A stretch of 64,000 nt of DNA from Indolivaga macrotermitis (GTDB lineage Bacteria > Bacteroidota > Bacteroidia > Bacteroidales > Dysgonomonadaceae), in the NCBI RefSeq assembly GCF_900128985.1, contig NZ_FQUC01000004.1:186001-250000 (forward strand). Reading direction: 5' to 3'. Below the pieces are notes generated by a model that saw only the letters and a list, made by a program, of their open reading frames with translations, did not search any database and had not been told where the DNA came from. Position numbers and translations under genes: made by a program. How positions within the stretch are numbered: the first letter of the stretch is position 1; each line of letters starts with the position of its first letter. Shown piece by piece: positions 7,812 through 19,011 of this stretch.

Positions 7812-9293
7812 ATGGCAAAAGAGCTTAAAGAACTGACTAAGCGCAGTGAGGATTACAGTCAATGGTATCTAGATCTGGTACTTAAAGCTGATTTAGCAGA
7901 AAATTCTGCTGTAAGGGGTTGTATGGTCATCAAACCATATGGATATGCAATCTGGGAAAAAGTACAACGTCAACTAGACGATATGTTTAAAGAAACAGGA
8001 CATGTTAACGCCTATTTCCCCTTATTCATCCCTAAATCATTCTTAAGTAAAGAAGCCGATCATGTCGAAGGTTTCGCTAAAGAGTGTGCTGTAGTTACTC
8101 ATTACCGTCTTAAAAATGATCCTGACGGAAAAGGCGTGGTTGTCGATCCTGAAGCTAAACTCGAAGAGGAACTTATTGTCCGTCCAACATCAGAAACTAT
8201 CATTTGGAATACGTACCGGGGATGGATACAATCATACCGCGATCTTCCTATACTTTGTAACCAATGGGCAAATGTAGTTCGCTGGGAAATGCGCACTCGC
8301 CTGTTCCTTCGTACAGCTGAATTCCTTTGGCAGGAAGGACATACAGCTCATGCAACCAAAGACGAAGCTGAAATCGAAGCTCGTAAAATGCTGGATGTAT
8401 ATGCTGAATTCGCTGAAAATCATATGGCATTGCCTGTTATCAAAGGAGTGAAATCGGCTAATGAACGTTTTGCCGGTGCTGTTGAAACATATACAATCGA
8501 AGCAATGATGCAGGACGGGAAAGCACTTCAATCCGGAACATCTCACTTTTTGGGACAAAACTTCGCTAAAGCTTTTGACGTGAAGTTTACAGATAAAGAC
8601 GGAAAGCAAGATTACGTATGGGCTACTTCGTGGGGAGTTTCAACCCGTTTGATCGGTGCTCTGATAATGGCTCACTCAGACGATAATGGACTTGTCCTTC
8701 CTCCAAAATTAGCTCCTTATCAAGTTGTTATAGTACCTATATATCGTAGTGCGGAACAACTTGCCGAGATAGATACAAAAGTTGCCGGAATTGTTACTGC
8801 ACTCAAGAATCTGGGTATTTCAGTCAAATACGACAATGCAGATAATAAGAAACCGGGATGGAAGTTCTCTGAATATGAGTTAAAAGGTGTACCAGTTCGC
8901 CTTGCCATGGGAGGACGCGATCTGGAAAACAACACTATAGAAGTTGCCCGCCGGGATACTCTGACTAAAGAGACTGTTTCTTGCGATAATATTGACGTCT
9001 ATATTAAGAATCTATTAAATGATATTCAAGAGAATATATATAAGAAAGCTTTAGATACCAGAACTTCTCGGACTATCTCAGTAGACACATACGAAGAGTT
9101 TAAAGAGAAGATAGAAACAGGAGTATTTATCATGGCTCATTGGGATGGAACTTCGGAAACTGAAGAGAAAATCAAAGCCGAAACTAAAGCAACTATCCGT
9201 TGTATTCCATTAGATGGAGATAAAACGCCCGGTAAATGTATGGTTACAGGAAATCCTTCTGCACAACGAGTTGTATTCGCAAAGGCCTATTAA
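7812..9293 (+). CDS. proS: Prolyl-tRNA synthetase (archaeal/eukaryote-like short type)
   Basis: Charges tRNA-Pro with proline in the cytoplasm. The 493 residues match the short ProS type without the bacterial editing insertion, as usual in Bacteroidetes. Class II motifs are visible: RPTSE at 124-128, motif 2 [15 protein letters not shown] at 157-171, and a motif-3-like [14 protein letters not shown] near 276-290. These are followed by an anticodon-binding region and a C-terminal domain ending in Tyr, as in this type. Monocistronic: it has its own -7 box and a terminator shared with convergent groEL. Confidence 0.97.
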   Translation: MAKELKELTKRSEDYSQWYLDLVLKADLAENSAVRGCMVIKPYGYAIWEKVQRQLDDMFKETGHVNAYFPLFIPKSFLSKEADHVEGFAKECAVVTHYRLKNDPDGKGVVVDPEAKLEEELIVRPTSETIIWNTYRGWIQSYRDLPILCNQWANVVRWEMRTRLFLRTAEFLWQEGHTAHATKDEAEIEARKMLDVYAEFAENHMALPVIKGVKSANERFAGAVETYTIEAMMQDGKALQSGTSHFLGQNFAKAFDVKFTDKDGKQDYVWATSWGVSTRLIGALIMAHSDDNGLVLPPKLAPYQVVIVPIYRSAEQLAEIDTKVAGIVTALKNLGISVKYDNADNKKPGWKFSEYELKGVPVRLAMGGRDLENNTIEVARRDTLTKETVSCDNIDVYIKNLLNDIQENIYKKALDTRTSRTISVDTYEEFKEKIETGVFIMAHWDGTSETEEKIKAETKATIRCIPLDGDKTPGKCMVTGNPSAQRVVFAKAY

Positions 9294-9317
9294 CCGAATC
9301 ATATGATAAAAAGAAAG

Positions 9318-9350
9318 AAGTCCTTCGAATATTTCGAGGGACTTCTTTTA
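9318..9350. terminator. Bidirectional terminator between proS and groEL
   Basis: The arms GAAGTCCTTCGAA (9318-9330) and TTCGAGGGACTTC (9334-9346) form a 13-bp stem with one G-U and a 3-nt loop. A T run follows on the plus strand and an A-rich flank (T run on the minus strand) lies on the other side. It serves both convergent genes. Confidence 0.8.
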
Positions 9351-9368
9351 TATATAGATATAATGGAA

Positions 9369-11314
<1,946 letters not shown>

Positions 11315-11377
11315 GATTAAAATATTTTTATTAGTTTATGATTTCTAATTCTATTCTCGTTATAGCTAAATCTGTGC

Positions 11378-11405
11378 CAAAATATAATACTGACAAATCG
11401 TCAGT
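11378..11405 (-). promoter_or_regulatory. groES promoter region with ACTGAC-N5-GTCAGT palindrome
   Basis: On the minus strand, TATATTTTG (11378-11386) resembles the -7 box with one extra T. Just upstream is a perfect 6-bp inverted repeat with a 5-base centre, ACTGAC (11389-11394) and GTCAGT (11400-11405). Its position over the promoter suggests an operator. It is not CIRCE (TTAGCACTC-N9-GAGTGCTAA). Binding protein unknown. Confidence 0.4.
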
Positions 11406-11437
11406 TGGTTTATTCCCTATACAAAGTATACAAAAAG

Positions 11438-11453
11438 GTGACACCCGTGTCAC
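11438..11453. promoter_or_regulatory. Near-perfect palindrome GTGACACCCGTGTCAC
   Basis: Seven-base arms GTGACAC and GTGTCAC are separated by two bases in the spacer between groES and the gene at 11582. GTCACTTTT follows at 11449-11457 and the inverted copy AAAAGTGAC is at 11500-11508. It could be an operator. No gene occupies 11315-11581. Confidence 0.35.
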
Positions 11454-11581
11454 TTTTGTCACCCTACTGAACCATTATAAATCAGCAAATTGCCCTCAAA
11501 AAAGTGACATTCGTGACAAATATTGTATTTTTTTATTTTCTTTCTACTGTCTTTCAATCGGATTTATTTATAGATAAAATT

Positions 11582-13306
11582 TTACTTATTAAATGTCACC
11601 AATTGTATCAAATTACAAAGTTTATCTCGCGCTTCTTTGTTTGTTGATTCTATCAAAAAGAAGACAGTACATTCAGGCATTACATATGCGGCATATGCCG
11701 AAAAATTCGACCCTGAGCTATTTTCATAGGTTATTATAGCCCATTCCTTTCCATTTATCTTCTTTATATAAGGTATAACTTTGGTTGTATTCTTTCGCGA
11801 GTCTAATGCCCAATACCAGCTATTGAGATATTCCTCCGGATTTTTAAACTTCGAAAATTCTAATGTAGCACAGACCGGACCACTGGTTGCACCAAACCAT
11901 CCTCCCATCAATGTCGGATATCCCGATAGACTACACTCTGTATCACTTATTGTTGTCAGATTAGTCTCCGGCCTGATCAGATAGTTCTTCATCATTCCCG
12001 GTACCACCATACTGATACCTGCATCTGTAAAGTTTAATTTAAACTGAATTCCATAATCCAAACTTGTATATTTCCGTAAGGAAAAATTTGCAAGCGGAAG
12101 CTGCGGTGTCTCTTTCAAACTTATCAGATTCTCAACCGATACCGGCTTATTCTTAGCAGTTCTATTCGCATACTCCGGCAGCTTTATACTCGCAACAATC
12201 TCACTTATATTTTTTATATCCCTGTAAGTAAATTCCATAAAGCTGAAATAATAAAACAGGTTATTTATTTTCAAACTGATAAGGATACTTCCACTATAAT
12301 CACTCCCATTGTATACGAATGCAGCTTCTGCCCCATCCAGATTTATCGTTTGTTTTATATAATTTTTCCCTCCTGATTCGGGAGCAATCCCATCCCGGAA
12401 ATCATAAGAACTGCACCGGAAATCATATATTAATCCTTCACGTACATAACGGGCAAAATAAGTATGATTAATTGTGTCGGGTTCATATATTTCAACTTGA
12501 GTATTCCCATTATCCGACAAACTTATTTTTCTGCTTTTCATCGAATAGTTTGTTTCAGCCGGTAACCAGAAGCTGGTATTATACAATTCGATATCCAGAT
12601 TCGTTTCCGATAGCAACCTCCCTTCTTTAGTTTCAAACAGGTTCTCGGGATCAATATCCGGCCGATTTTTTGCCTTTGTATCATAATACCCCGAGTTTAG
12701 ACGGTTATTATATTTTATAAGGGCAATACTTAAATCTTTCTTCGAAAATGACTTGAGAAAGTCTGTGAACTTCGCTTTGTTCTCTTCAAACAGGGATGAT
12801 TCAACCACAAACTGATAAAAATAGCCTCCGTCTTCTATAGTAAATGCATAAAAGATTTTATCAGATGATGATGATAATTTGTATGAATATAGTTCTCCTA
12901 TTTTAGCTTTTACCGGATCCATAATTCCTCTGAAATTAGGAGCCTGTTTTACCTTTGCTCTGTATTCCAGTACTTTAAAATTACCCGGCAATTTCATTAT
13001 CTGTAGCTGTATATATTCTTTATCCTTTGGAGTAAGGCTAAACCTGAATATATTTTTATCCTTATTTATTTCAAAAGAATAATATGTTTGTTCTCCAATA
13101 TCCAGATCCGCACTCTTTCCGGATGCTATGGGCACCCTGAATCCGGCATCCTTAGGTAAAGACAAGCACACATCGAGTTGGGGCAGGTTGAAAGTATATT
13201 TTGATGTTTGCCTGAACATTACATCATTAATTTTCTGCGCTTTGCTTGTAATGCACAAGCTCCCAACAATAAAAGCCAACAATACAAATATATTTCTGTA
13301 ATTCAT
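11582..13306 (-). CDS. Secreted protein of unknown function (574 aa)
   Basis: The start is set at ATG 13306; the upstream TTG 13312 adds only two residues. A signal peptide is clear (MNYRNIFVLLAFIVGSLCITSKAQ). The rest shows no family that I recognise. It alternates beta-type segments rich in Tyr, Phe and Ser, with two similar-looking halves (a KISLSDNGNTQVEIYEP region, and repeated statements of IKLPEY/LPLANFSLRKYTS), and lacks a C-terminal sorting domain. No lipobox, no transmembrane segment after the signal. It probably acts in the periplasm or outside the cell. It has its own promoter (13354-13384) and is not in an operon with groES. Confidence 0.7.
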   Translation of the reverse strand: MNYRNIFVLLAFIVGSLCITSKAQKINDVMFRQTSKYTFNLPQLDVCLSLPKDAGFRVPIASGKSADLDIGEQTYYSFEINKDKNIFRFSLTPKDKEYIQLQIMKLPGNFKVLEYRAKVKQAPNFRGIMDPVKAKIGELYSYKLSSSSDKIFYAFTIEDGGYFYQFVVESSLFEENKAKFTDFLKSFSKKDLSIALIKYNNRLNSGYYDTKAKNRPDIDPENLFETKEGRLLSETNLDIELYNTSFWLPAETNYSMKSRKISLSDNGNTQVEIYEPDTINHTYFARYVREGLIYDFRCSSYDFRDGIAPESGGKNYIKQTINLDGAEAAFVYNGSDYSGSILISLKINNLFYYFSFMEFTYRDIKNISEIVASIKLPEYANRTAKNKPVSVENLISLKETPQLPLANFSLRKYTSLDYGIQFKLNFTDAGISMVVPGMMKNYLIRPETNLTTISDTECSLSGYPTLMGGWFGATSGPVCATLEFSKFKNPEEYLNSWYWALDSRKNTTKVIPYIKKINGKEWAIITYENSSGSNFSAYAAYVMPECTVFFLIESTNKEARDKLCNLIQLVTFNK

Positions 13307-13353
13307 ATTCAAAAAAGTGTTGTTCCGATGATAACTTATTTATAAGAAAAACA

Positions 13354-13384
13354 CAAATATAAAGCTTTTCAGATAACACGGAAA
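13354..13384 (-). promoter_or_regulatory. Probable promoter of the secreted protein gene at 11582-13306
   Basis: On the minus strand TATATTTG (13354-13361) is an exact -7 match. The -33 position 19 bases upstream reads TTTC (13381-13384), one base off TTTG. The distance to the ATG is about 48 bases. Confidence 0.5.
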
Positions 13385-13417
13385 AGAAAAGAGCGTACCC
13401 TGATGCGGCACGCTCTT
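13385..13417 (-). terminator. Terminator of the EEP-family gene
   Basis: The arms AAGAGCGT (13389-13396) and ACGCTCTT (13410-13417) form a perfect 8-bp stem. On the minus strand it is followed by TTCTTTTC. It lies 24 bases beyond the stop codon of the gene at 13441. Confidence 0.65.
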
Positions 13418-13440
13418 CTTATTCTTATATTCGAATATTT

Positions 13441-14325
13441 TTATTCAACCCAACGGGCTTTTACTACTACAGGAAAATGATCGGATGGGAATTTAGCAAC
13501 ATTGTCCCCCAAACTGTATGTATCAGTCAACATTCCCCATGTTTCAGCTTTAAAATGTTTCGTAAAATAGATATGATCCAGAATATCTCCGCTACTGATA
13601 ATATTGTTATCCAGTTGATCGAGTTTATCCACTTTTTTACCCCATGCGTTGTAAGATGAGTTATTTGCATATGGCGCTTTCACGTCATAGTATGTATCGC
13701 GAAGAATACCCGACTCGTGAATAATACGACACCACGATGTACGCATGTCGCCATTGAGGTCTCCGACAAATATGGCAGGTGCGTCTCCGGCTATTTCTTT
13801 CAATTTGGATAATACCAGTTTACTACTTTCGTTACGTGCAAAGTCTTTTTCATAATCATAATGGGCACTGAATACATAGAAACTTTTTCCTGATGCTTTT
13901 TCTTCCAGTTTCACCCATGTGCAAATACGATTACAACATGGTGCATCCCAGCTTTTCGATGGAACATCGGGAGTTGCCGACAACCAGAAATCTCCTTTTT
14001 CGAGCACCCTATATTTATCCTTCTTATAGAATATAGCAGAATGTTCTCCCTGGTTATGTCCATCACGGCCTTCGCCGTAATATTCATATGCTGGCAGCAG
14101 TGTTACCATATCTTCCAACTGACTGGGTAACGCTTCCTGTGTACCGAAAAAATCAAAGTCATGATAGACTATCAGTTTAGCTACATAAGCTTTGCGGTCT
14201 ACCCACATATTACCGACATCCGAAGGGTTGTCGTTCCTTAAATTATACGTCGCAACATTAAACGTCTGCGCATTAACCAACAAACTACTTGCGAAAAGTA
14301 GCGCTCCAATAATAAACTGTTTCAT
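13441..14325 (-). CDS. Secreted endonuclease/exonuclease/phosphatase-family protein
   Basis: ATG 14325 is preferred to TTG 14334 because it begins the signal peptide MKQFIIGALLFASSLLVNAQ. The fold is the metal-dependent EEP (DNase I/sphingomyelinase-like) phosphodiesterase: ATYNLRNDN near the mature start, FGTQEAL with the metal-binding Glu, SAHYDYE, VGDLNGD, and the terminal SDHFPVVV with the catalytic Asp-His pair. All the active-site blocks are present, so it is probably active on an exported phosphodiester substrate; lipid, nucleic acid or sugar phosphate cannot be told apart from sequence. Its upstream neighbour (14399) is a separate outer-membrane protein. Confidence 0.85.
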   Translation of the reverse strand: MKQFIIGALLFASSLLVNAQTFNVATYNLRNDNPSDVGNMWVDRKAYVAKLIVYHDFDFFGTQEALPSQLEDMVTLLPAYEYYGEGRDGHNQGEHSAIFYKKDKYRVLEKGDFWLSATPDVPSKSWDAPCCNRICTWVKLEEKASGKSFYVFSAHYDYEKDFARNESSKLVLSKLKEIAGDAPAIFVGDLNGDMRTSWCRIIHESGILRDTYYDVKAPYANNSSYNAWGKKVDKLDQLDNNIISSGDILDHIYFTKHFKAETWGMLTDTYSLGDNVAKFPSDHFPVVVKARWVE

Positions 14326-14398
14326 TCTTGACAAAAGATTACGATTAGTGATTATAAAATTACTAAAAACCGACCAATCTAGAACAACTTTGTTACGA

Positions 14399-15391
14399 TT
14401 ATTTACGCCTTCCCAAGTTGTAGCTGACTCCTAACGAAAAATATCCATTCCAATCCTGAGACATTTCGGCAAAGTCATCTTTCTTATTTTTTTCACGGAA
14501 TACACCTTTATACGTCTTCGAGAGACCTCCGCTAGCCCGCAACATTATCGACTTGGTCAGGTTATGCTCGTATACCAGATCCAGTTTTCCGGCAACTTTA
14601 TCAAAGGTATATACGTGCTTAAATCCTTCCTGCCCCGGATATTCGAAAAACATTCCGCTATCCAGCAAAAAGCCAAAAGAGAACCGCCCGTTTTCCCCTA
14701 TCATCCTGCGGGCATAAAAATATTGAGGCATAATACCGTCGATCATCCAGGGTGTACCCACAAACATATGCTGATATCGCAAAGTTGGAAATATAGGAAA
14801 TACCAACGAACGCGAACTGGACACATAGGCTCCGATTGCAAAAGTTGTATGGGCACTTTCGCGGATATTGATTAAAGCCGAAACACTTCCCATCATTCGT
14901 TCATAGCCTCTGTCCGAACCATCGACTGTGACATTTCCGTTAACCAACAACCTTTTACCGAATATCCTGTCGATATAGTTGAAAGAAACCGTTCCTGCCA
15001 GATAATGGCTTTCCTCGTTTGCCTTGTGTGTAAAAAAAGGCTTATCTATCAGGTAATATTTTACATTTTCATAGTCCAGCACTTCGTATTTATATCTGAG
15101 AGAAGTAAATACGACAAACTTTTTCTTCATCAGAACCGGCACCATAACACTCGCCCTTAGCCTTTTTTGCGAATGTATGCTTCCATCTTCATACTTCTGA
15201 TCATCCCGTTTCAGCTTATAATCTGCAGCGGAGAACTGTTCATATTCGACATCGAGGAATTTTAATAATGGAAATTTAGAATTAATAGGATTATCCGCCA
15301 GAGTTCGTGCCTCTCTTACTTCCTGAGAAAATACCAAAGAACTTATGGTTATTGATAAAAGAAAAAAAACAAATCTTCTTTTCGAGTTCAT
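14399..15391 (-). CDS. DUF6268-type outer-membrane beta-barrel protein
   Basis: A 330-residue protein with a signal peptide (MNSKRRFVFFLLSITISSLVFSQ). The rest consists of amphipathic beta strands and ends in SLGVSYNLGRRK, typical of a small outer-membrane barrel; assignment to DUF6268 is from memory of the family's look. No plug domain, no TonB box. Function unknown; possibly a small-molecule channel. It has a 64-base gap to the EEP gene, same strand. Confidence 0.65.
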   Translation of the reverse strand: MNSKRRFVFFLLSITISSLVFSQEVREARTLADNPINSKFPLLKFLDVEYEQFSAADYKLKRDDQKYEDGSIHSQKRLRASVMVPVLMKKKFVVFTSLRYKYEVLDYENVKYYLIDKPFFTHKANEESHYLAGTVSFNYIDRIFGKRLLVNGNVTVDGSDRGYERMMGSVSALINIRESAHTTFAIGAYVSSSRSLVFPIFPTLRYQHMFVGTPWMIDGIMPQYFYARRMIGENGRFSFGFLLDSGMFFEYPGQEGFKHVYTFDKVAGKLDLVYEHNLTKSIMLRASGGLSKTYKGVFREKNKKDDFAEMSQDWNGYFSLGVSYNLGRRK

Positions 15392-15482
15392 TATTGATTG
15401 TCAATTACTAATTGAATAAAAGCCAGACTCAGCTTAATTAAGGCAAATGTAATACTCCAACGGAGATTTGCTGTCTTTAAAC

Positions 15483-15520
15483 AAATAAAGAAGACACTAA
15501 CCCGCATCTTCTTTATTTTT
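15483..15520 (-). terminator. glmS terminator
   Basis: The arms AAATAAAGAAGA (15483-15494) and TCTTCTTTATTT (15507-15518) are a perfect 12-bp stem with a 12-nt loop. It lies about 25 bases beyond the glmS stop codon on the minus strand. Confidence 0.65.
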
Positions 15521-15541
15521 TTAACTTTATTTATATCTATC

Positions 15542-17386
15542 TTATTCTACAGTAACCGATTTGGCGAGGTTACGGGGCATATCCACATCCCGGTTTTTAT
15601 TCACTGCAATATGATAAGCTAACAGTTGCAGAGGAATACATGACAATAGAGGGTCAAGACATTCTTCGGTGGCAGGTATCTCAATATAATGGTCTGCCAT
15701 TTTCTTAATATCCTCATCTCCTTCATTTATAATAGCTATTACCCTACCCTTGCGGGCTTTTATCTCCTGAATGTTACTAACTACCTTATCATAAATATTA
15801 TTATTGGTACCAATAGCAACTATAGGCATCTCATTATCGATCAAAGCAATAGGACCGTGCTTCATTTCAGCCGCAGGATACCCTTCGGCATGTATATACG
15901 AAATTTCTTTCAACTTCAATGCACCTTCCAATGCTATAGGATAGCTATATCCACGTCCCAAATAGATAAAGTTCTGTGCATAAGTAAAAATCTTGGACAA
16001 TTGCTTTATCTTGTCATCATGCTCCAGAATCTTTTCTATTTTAGCCGGAATATTTTGCAATTCTTTAATTAAATCCAGATAACGGCTCTCCTCAATTGTA
16101 TTTTTCTCTTTTGCTATAGCCAGAGCCATCATTGTAAGCACTGTTACCTGAGCTGTAAATGCCTTAGTGGAAGCCACACCTATTTCGTGTCCGCAATGTG
16201 TATATGAACCCGAATCGGTATTACGTGGAATAGATGACCCGATAACATTACAAACCCCATAAACAAAAGCTCCGGCCTTACGAGCCAATTCTATGGCAGC
16301 CAGCGAGTCGGCTGTTTCTCCTGATTGCGATATAGCAATAACCACGTCATCTTCGTAAATTACCGGATTACGGTATCTGAACTCTGATGCATATTCAACC
16401 TCAACAGGAATACGGCAAAACTCCTCAAACAAATATTCACCTATAAGTCCTGCATGCCACGATGTACCGCAAGCTATGATAATGATACGTCGTGCATTGA
16501 TGAATTTGTCTTTGTAATCAATTATTCCCGAAAGGGTTATATTCGTGCCTTCAACATTAACACGGCCGCTCATACAATTCTTCAGGGTTTGAGGCTGCTC
16601 ATATATCTCTTTCAACATATAATGAGGGAAACCACCTCTTTCGAGTTCGCTCAGGTTCAACTCTAATTCTTTGATTTCATGAGTTGTTTCTACATTCGAT
16701 ATTGTGAATACCTTAGGCTCATCGTTCCTCTTGATCAGGGCTATTTCTTCATCATTCAAATAAATAACCTTATTTGTATATTCAATAATAGGAGATGCAT
16801 CCGACCCTAAGAAGAATTCGCCCTCACCGATACCGATTACCAACGGGCTACTTTTTCTGGCAGCAATTATCTGGTCAGGATTTCCCTTTTCTACTATCGC
16901 AATTGCATATGCCCCAACTACCTGATTCAAGGCTATCTGAACAGCTGAGAATAAATCGCAGTTATTCAGGTTTTGTACATATTCTATAAATTGTACCAAA
17001 ACTTCGGTATCAGTGCTACTCTGAAATTTATAACCTTTTTTTAGTAATTCGGCTTTCAGGACAGCATAATTTTCTATTATACCATTATGTATCAATGCTA
17101 TACTTTCCGTTTGCGAATAGTGAGGGTGTGCATTAGCATTACTAGGCTCACCATGTGTAGCCCAACGGGTATGTGCAATACCGATAGTTCCGCTAATATC
17201 CTTGTCTTTCACATATTCTTCCAAATCGTTTACCCTGCCTTTAGCTTTGTAAACCGATAATTCCTTATCTGTATTCAATAATGCAACTCCGGCACTATCA
17301 TATCCCCGGTACTCAAGACGATGTAAACCTTTAATTAAAATAGGGTATGCATCCCTAAATCCTATATATCCGACAATTCCACACAT
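15542..17386 (-). CDS. glmS: Glutamine-fructose-6-phosphate aminotransferase (isomerizing)
   Basis: Makes glucosamine-6-phosphate from fructose-6-phosphate and glutamine, the entry step to UDP-GlcNAc for peptidoglycan and LPS. MCGIVGYIG puts the N-terminal nucleophile Cys at position 2. The glutaminase domain (LHRLEYRGYDSAG, HTRWATHG, HNGIIEN) fills about the first 230 residues, then two SIS sugar-isomerase domains (ISQSGETADS, LGRGYSYPIALEGALKLKE) and the conserved end NLAKSVTVE. Length 614 is standard. No glmS ribozyme is seen in the 59-base gap to ilvA upstream. Confidence 0.97.
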   Translation of the reverse strand: MCGIVGYIGFRDAYPILIKGLHRLEYRGYDSAGVALLNTDKELSVYKAKGRVNDLEEYVKDKDISGTIGIAHTRWATHGEPSNANAHPHYSQTESIALIHNGIIENYAVLKAELLKKGYKFQSSTDTEVLVQFIEYVQNLNNCDLFSAVQIALNQVVGAYAIAIVEKGNPDQIIAARKSSPLVIGIGEGEFFLGSDASPIIEYTNKVIYLNDEEIALIKRNDEPKVFTISNVETTHEIKELELNLSELERGGFPHYMLKEIYEQPQTLKNCMSGRVNVEGTNITLSGIIDYKDKFINARRIIIIACGTSWHAGLIGEYLFEEFCRIPVEVEYASEFRYRNPVIYEDDVVIAISQSGETADSLAAIELARKAGAFVYGVCNVIGSSIPRNTDSGSYTHCGHEIGVASTKAFTAQVTVLTMMALAIAKEKNTIEESRYLDLIKELQNIPAKIEKILEHDDKIKQLSKIFTYAQNFIYLGRGYSYPIALEGALKLKEISYIHAEGYPAAEMKHGPIALIDNEMPIVAIGTNNNIYDKVVSNIQEIKARKGRVIAIINEGDEDIKKMADHYIEIPATEECLDPLLSCIPLQLLAYHIAVNKNRDVDMPRNLAKSVTVE

Positions 17387-17445
17387 TTTATATTCTTTTT
17401 TTAGATAAACGATATATATATAACTAAATTTTACTCTTTTTATTG

Positions 17446-18708
17446 TTAAACGATGTATTTTCCGACATCACTTATTGGATCCAGAAGAGTAAAATCGAGT
17501 CCATATTCCTGCATGCGTACAATCAACTGTTTATATTCTTCTCGCGAATCGACCTCTATGCCAACCAGCGCAGGGCCGCTCTCACGATCATTCTTTTTCA
17601 TATATTCGAACCGGACAATGTCGTCATGTTTACCTAAAACCTGATTAACAAAATCACGTAATGTATTTGTCCTCTGAGGAAAGTCAACAATAAAATAATA
17701 TTTCAGGCCTTCAAAAATAAGAGACCGTTCTTTGATCTCCTGCATCCTGTTTATATCATTATTACTTCCGCTAACGATACAAATAACATTTTTACCTTTG
17801 ATCTGTTCTGGATAGTGATTCAATGCAGCAATAGACAATGCACCAGCGGGTTCTACAACTATTGCATCCCGGTTATACAAATCGAGTATAGTCGTACAAA
17901 CTTCTCCCTCGGGTACTAAACAAACCTCATCTACAACCTTATGACAAATAGGATACGTCAGTTCTCCTACTTTTTTAACAGCCGCACCGTCTACAAACTT
18001 ATCGATCTGGGATAACACTACCGGATGCCCGGCTTCAATAGCAGCTGTCATACTGGGAGCTCCAACAGGTTCCACTCCTATAATTTTCGTATTAGGCGAG
18101 TGATCTTTTATATATGCTCCTACTCCGGCACACAAGCCACCACCACCTATCGGAATAAAAATATAATCTACCGGTTGATCTCCCATCCCGGAGAGTATTT
18201 CGGCAGCGATAGTACCTTGCCCTTCAATAATCTTTGTATGATCAAACGGAGGAATAAAGATCATATTGTGTTTTTGCGTATATTCCTTTGCTGCTTCCGC
18301 ACAGTCATCGAAAGTATCTCCTGTCAGAACAATCTCGATATTACCGTTACCAAACATACGTGTCTGATTAATTTTCTGCTTGGGTGTGATCTTAGGCATA
18401 AATATTACACCTTTTGTTTTCAGCATATTACAACTATATGCAACACCTTGCGCATGATTTCCGGCGCTTGCACAAACAACTCCTCTCCGCAACTGGTCGT
18501 CATCCAGACTGGACATCATATTATATGCTCCACGAAGTTTGTATGACCGTACAACCTGTAAGTCCTCTCTTTTCAGATACACATTAGACTCTGTCTGGCG
18601 GGATAATGACTGGTTTATCTCCAGAGGTGTCTGTTTCACAACCTCTTTTAATCTCAATGCAGCTTCTTCTATATGAAGCCCGAATTCTTCTGTAATTTTT
18701 GATAACAT
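17446..18708 (-). CDS. ilvA: Threonine dehydratase (threonine ammonia-lyase)
   Basis: PLP enzyme converting threonine to 2-oxobutanoate, the first step to isoleucine. The PLP lysine sits in SYKLRGAYNM (Lys57), with CASAGNHAQGVAYS, a Gly-rich phosphate loop PIGGGGLCAGV and SGSNNDINR. Residues about 335-420 form a single C-terminal ACT-like regulatory region (YYFIVDFPQRTNTLRDFVNQVLG), so the enzyme is of the short regulated type rather than the two-ACT E. coli form. Same strand and 59 bases upstream of glmS; probably a separate or loosely coupled unit. Confidence 0.93.
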   Translation of the reverse strand: MLSKITEEFGLHIEEAALRLKEVVKQTPLEINQSLSRQTESNVYLKREDLQVVRSYKLRGAYNMMSSLDDDQLRRGVVCASAGNHAQGVAYSCNMLKTKGVIFMPKITPKQKINQTRMFGNGNIEIVLTGDTFDDCAEAAKEYTQKHNMIFIPPFDHTKIIEGQGTIAAEILSGMGDQPVDYIFIPIGGGGLCAGVGAYIKDHSPNTKIIGVEPVGAPSMTAAIEAGHPVVLSQIDKFVDGAAVKKVGELTYPICHKVVDEVCLVPEGEVCTTILDLYNRDAIVVEPAGALSIAALNHYPEQIKGKNVICIVSGSNNDINRMQEIKERSLIFEGLKYYFIVDFPQRTNTLRDFVNQVLGKHDDIVRFEYMKKNDRESGPALVGIEVDSREEYKQLIVRMQEYGLDFTLLDPISDVGKYIV

Positions 18709-19011
18709 CTAATTTGCCTGTTAGGAAACAAAAGACTATTCTTTCCGGCTTACCCAGTTCTAAACCAACATATAATATACCACATGAATTAATCATCGAA
18801 GGCTATTGCCGGTAAGTAAATGCAAAGATATGAAAAATGATATTTTTTTGTTTATCTTCGGTATAAATACGATGTATTTTTCTTTCGGAAGAATAAGATT
18901 TTTTACTTTTACACTCAATATTTGAGGGATACTGCTCTTTTATTCCGAAAGAGACACTTTCCGGATAAAAAGCATAAAAATAAAACGAACAATCACTTAT
19001 ACAATAACTCC
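18709..19011. promoter_or_regulatory. Divergent intergenic region ilvA / secreted protein
   Basis: No gene is supported in these 303 bases. On the minus strand TATCTTTG (18823-18830) is a good -7 box for ilvA, about 115 bases from its ATG; the -33 match is poor. No clear plus-strand promoter or riboswitch-like structure was found. Confidence 0.4.

Noticed and set aside
11338-11577. Open frame of 79 codons upstream of groES on the plus strand
   Set aside because: It covers the groES promoter region and palindromes; no recognisable protein features.
11315-11581. CIRCE element (HrcA operator) for groESL
   Set aside because: No TTAGCACTC-N9-GAGTGCTAA-like sequence is present; the palindrome found is different.
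17387-17445. glmS ribozyme upstream of glmS
   Set aside because: The gap to ilvA is only 59 bases and shows no such structure; that ribozyme is known from Gram-positive bacteria.
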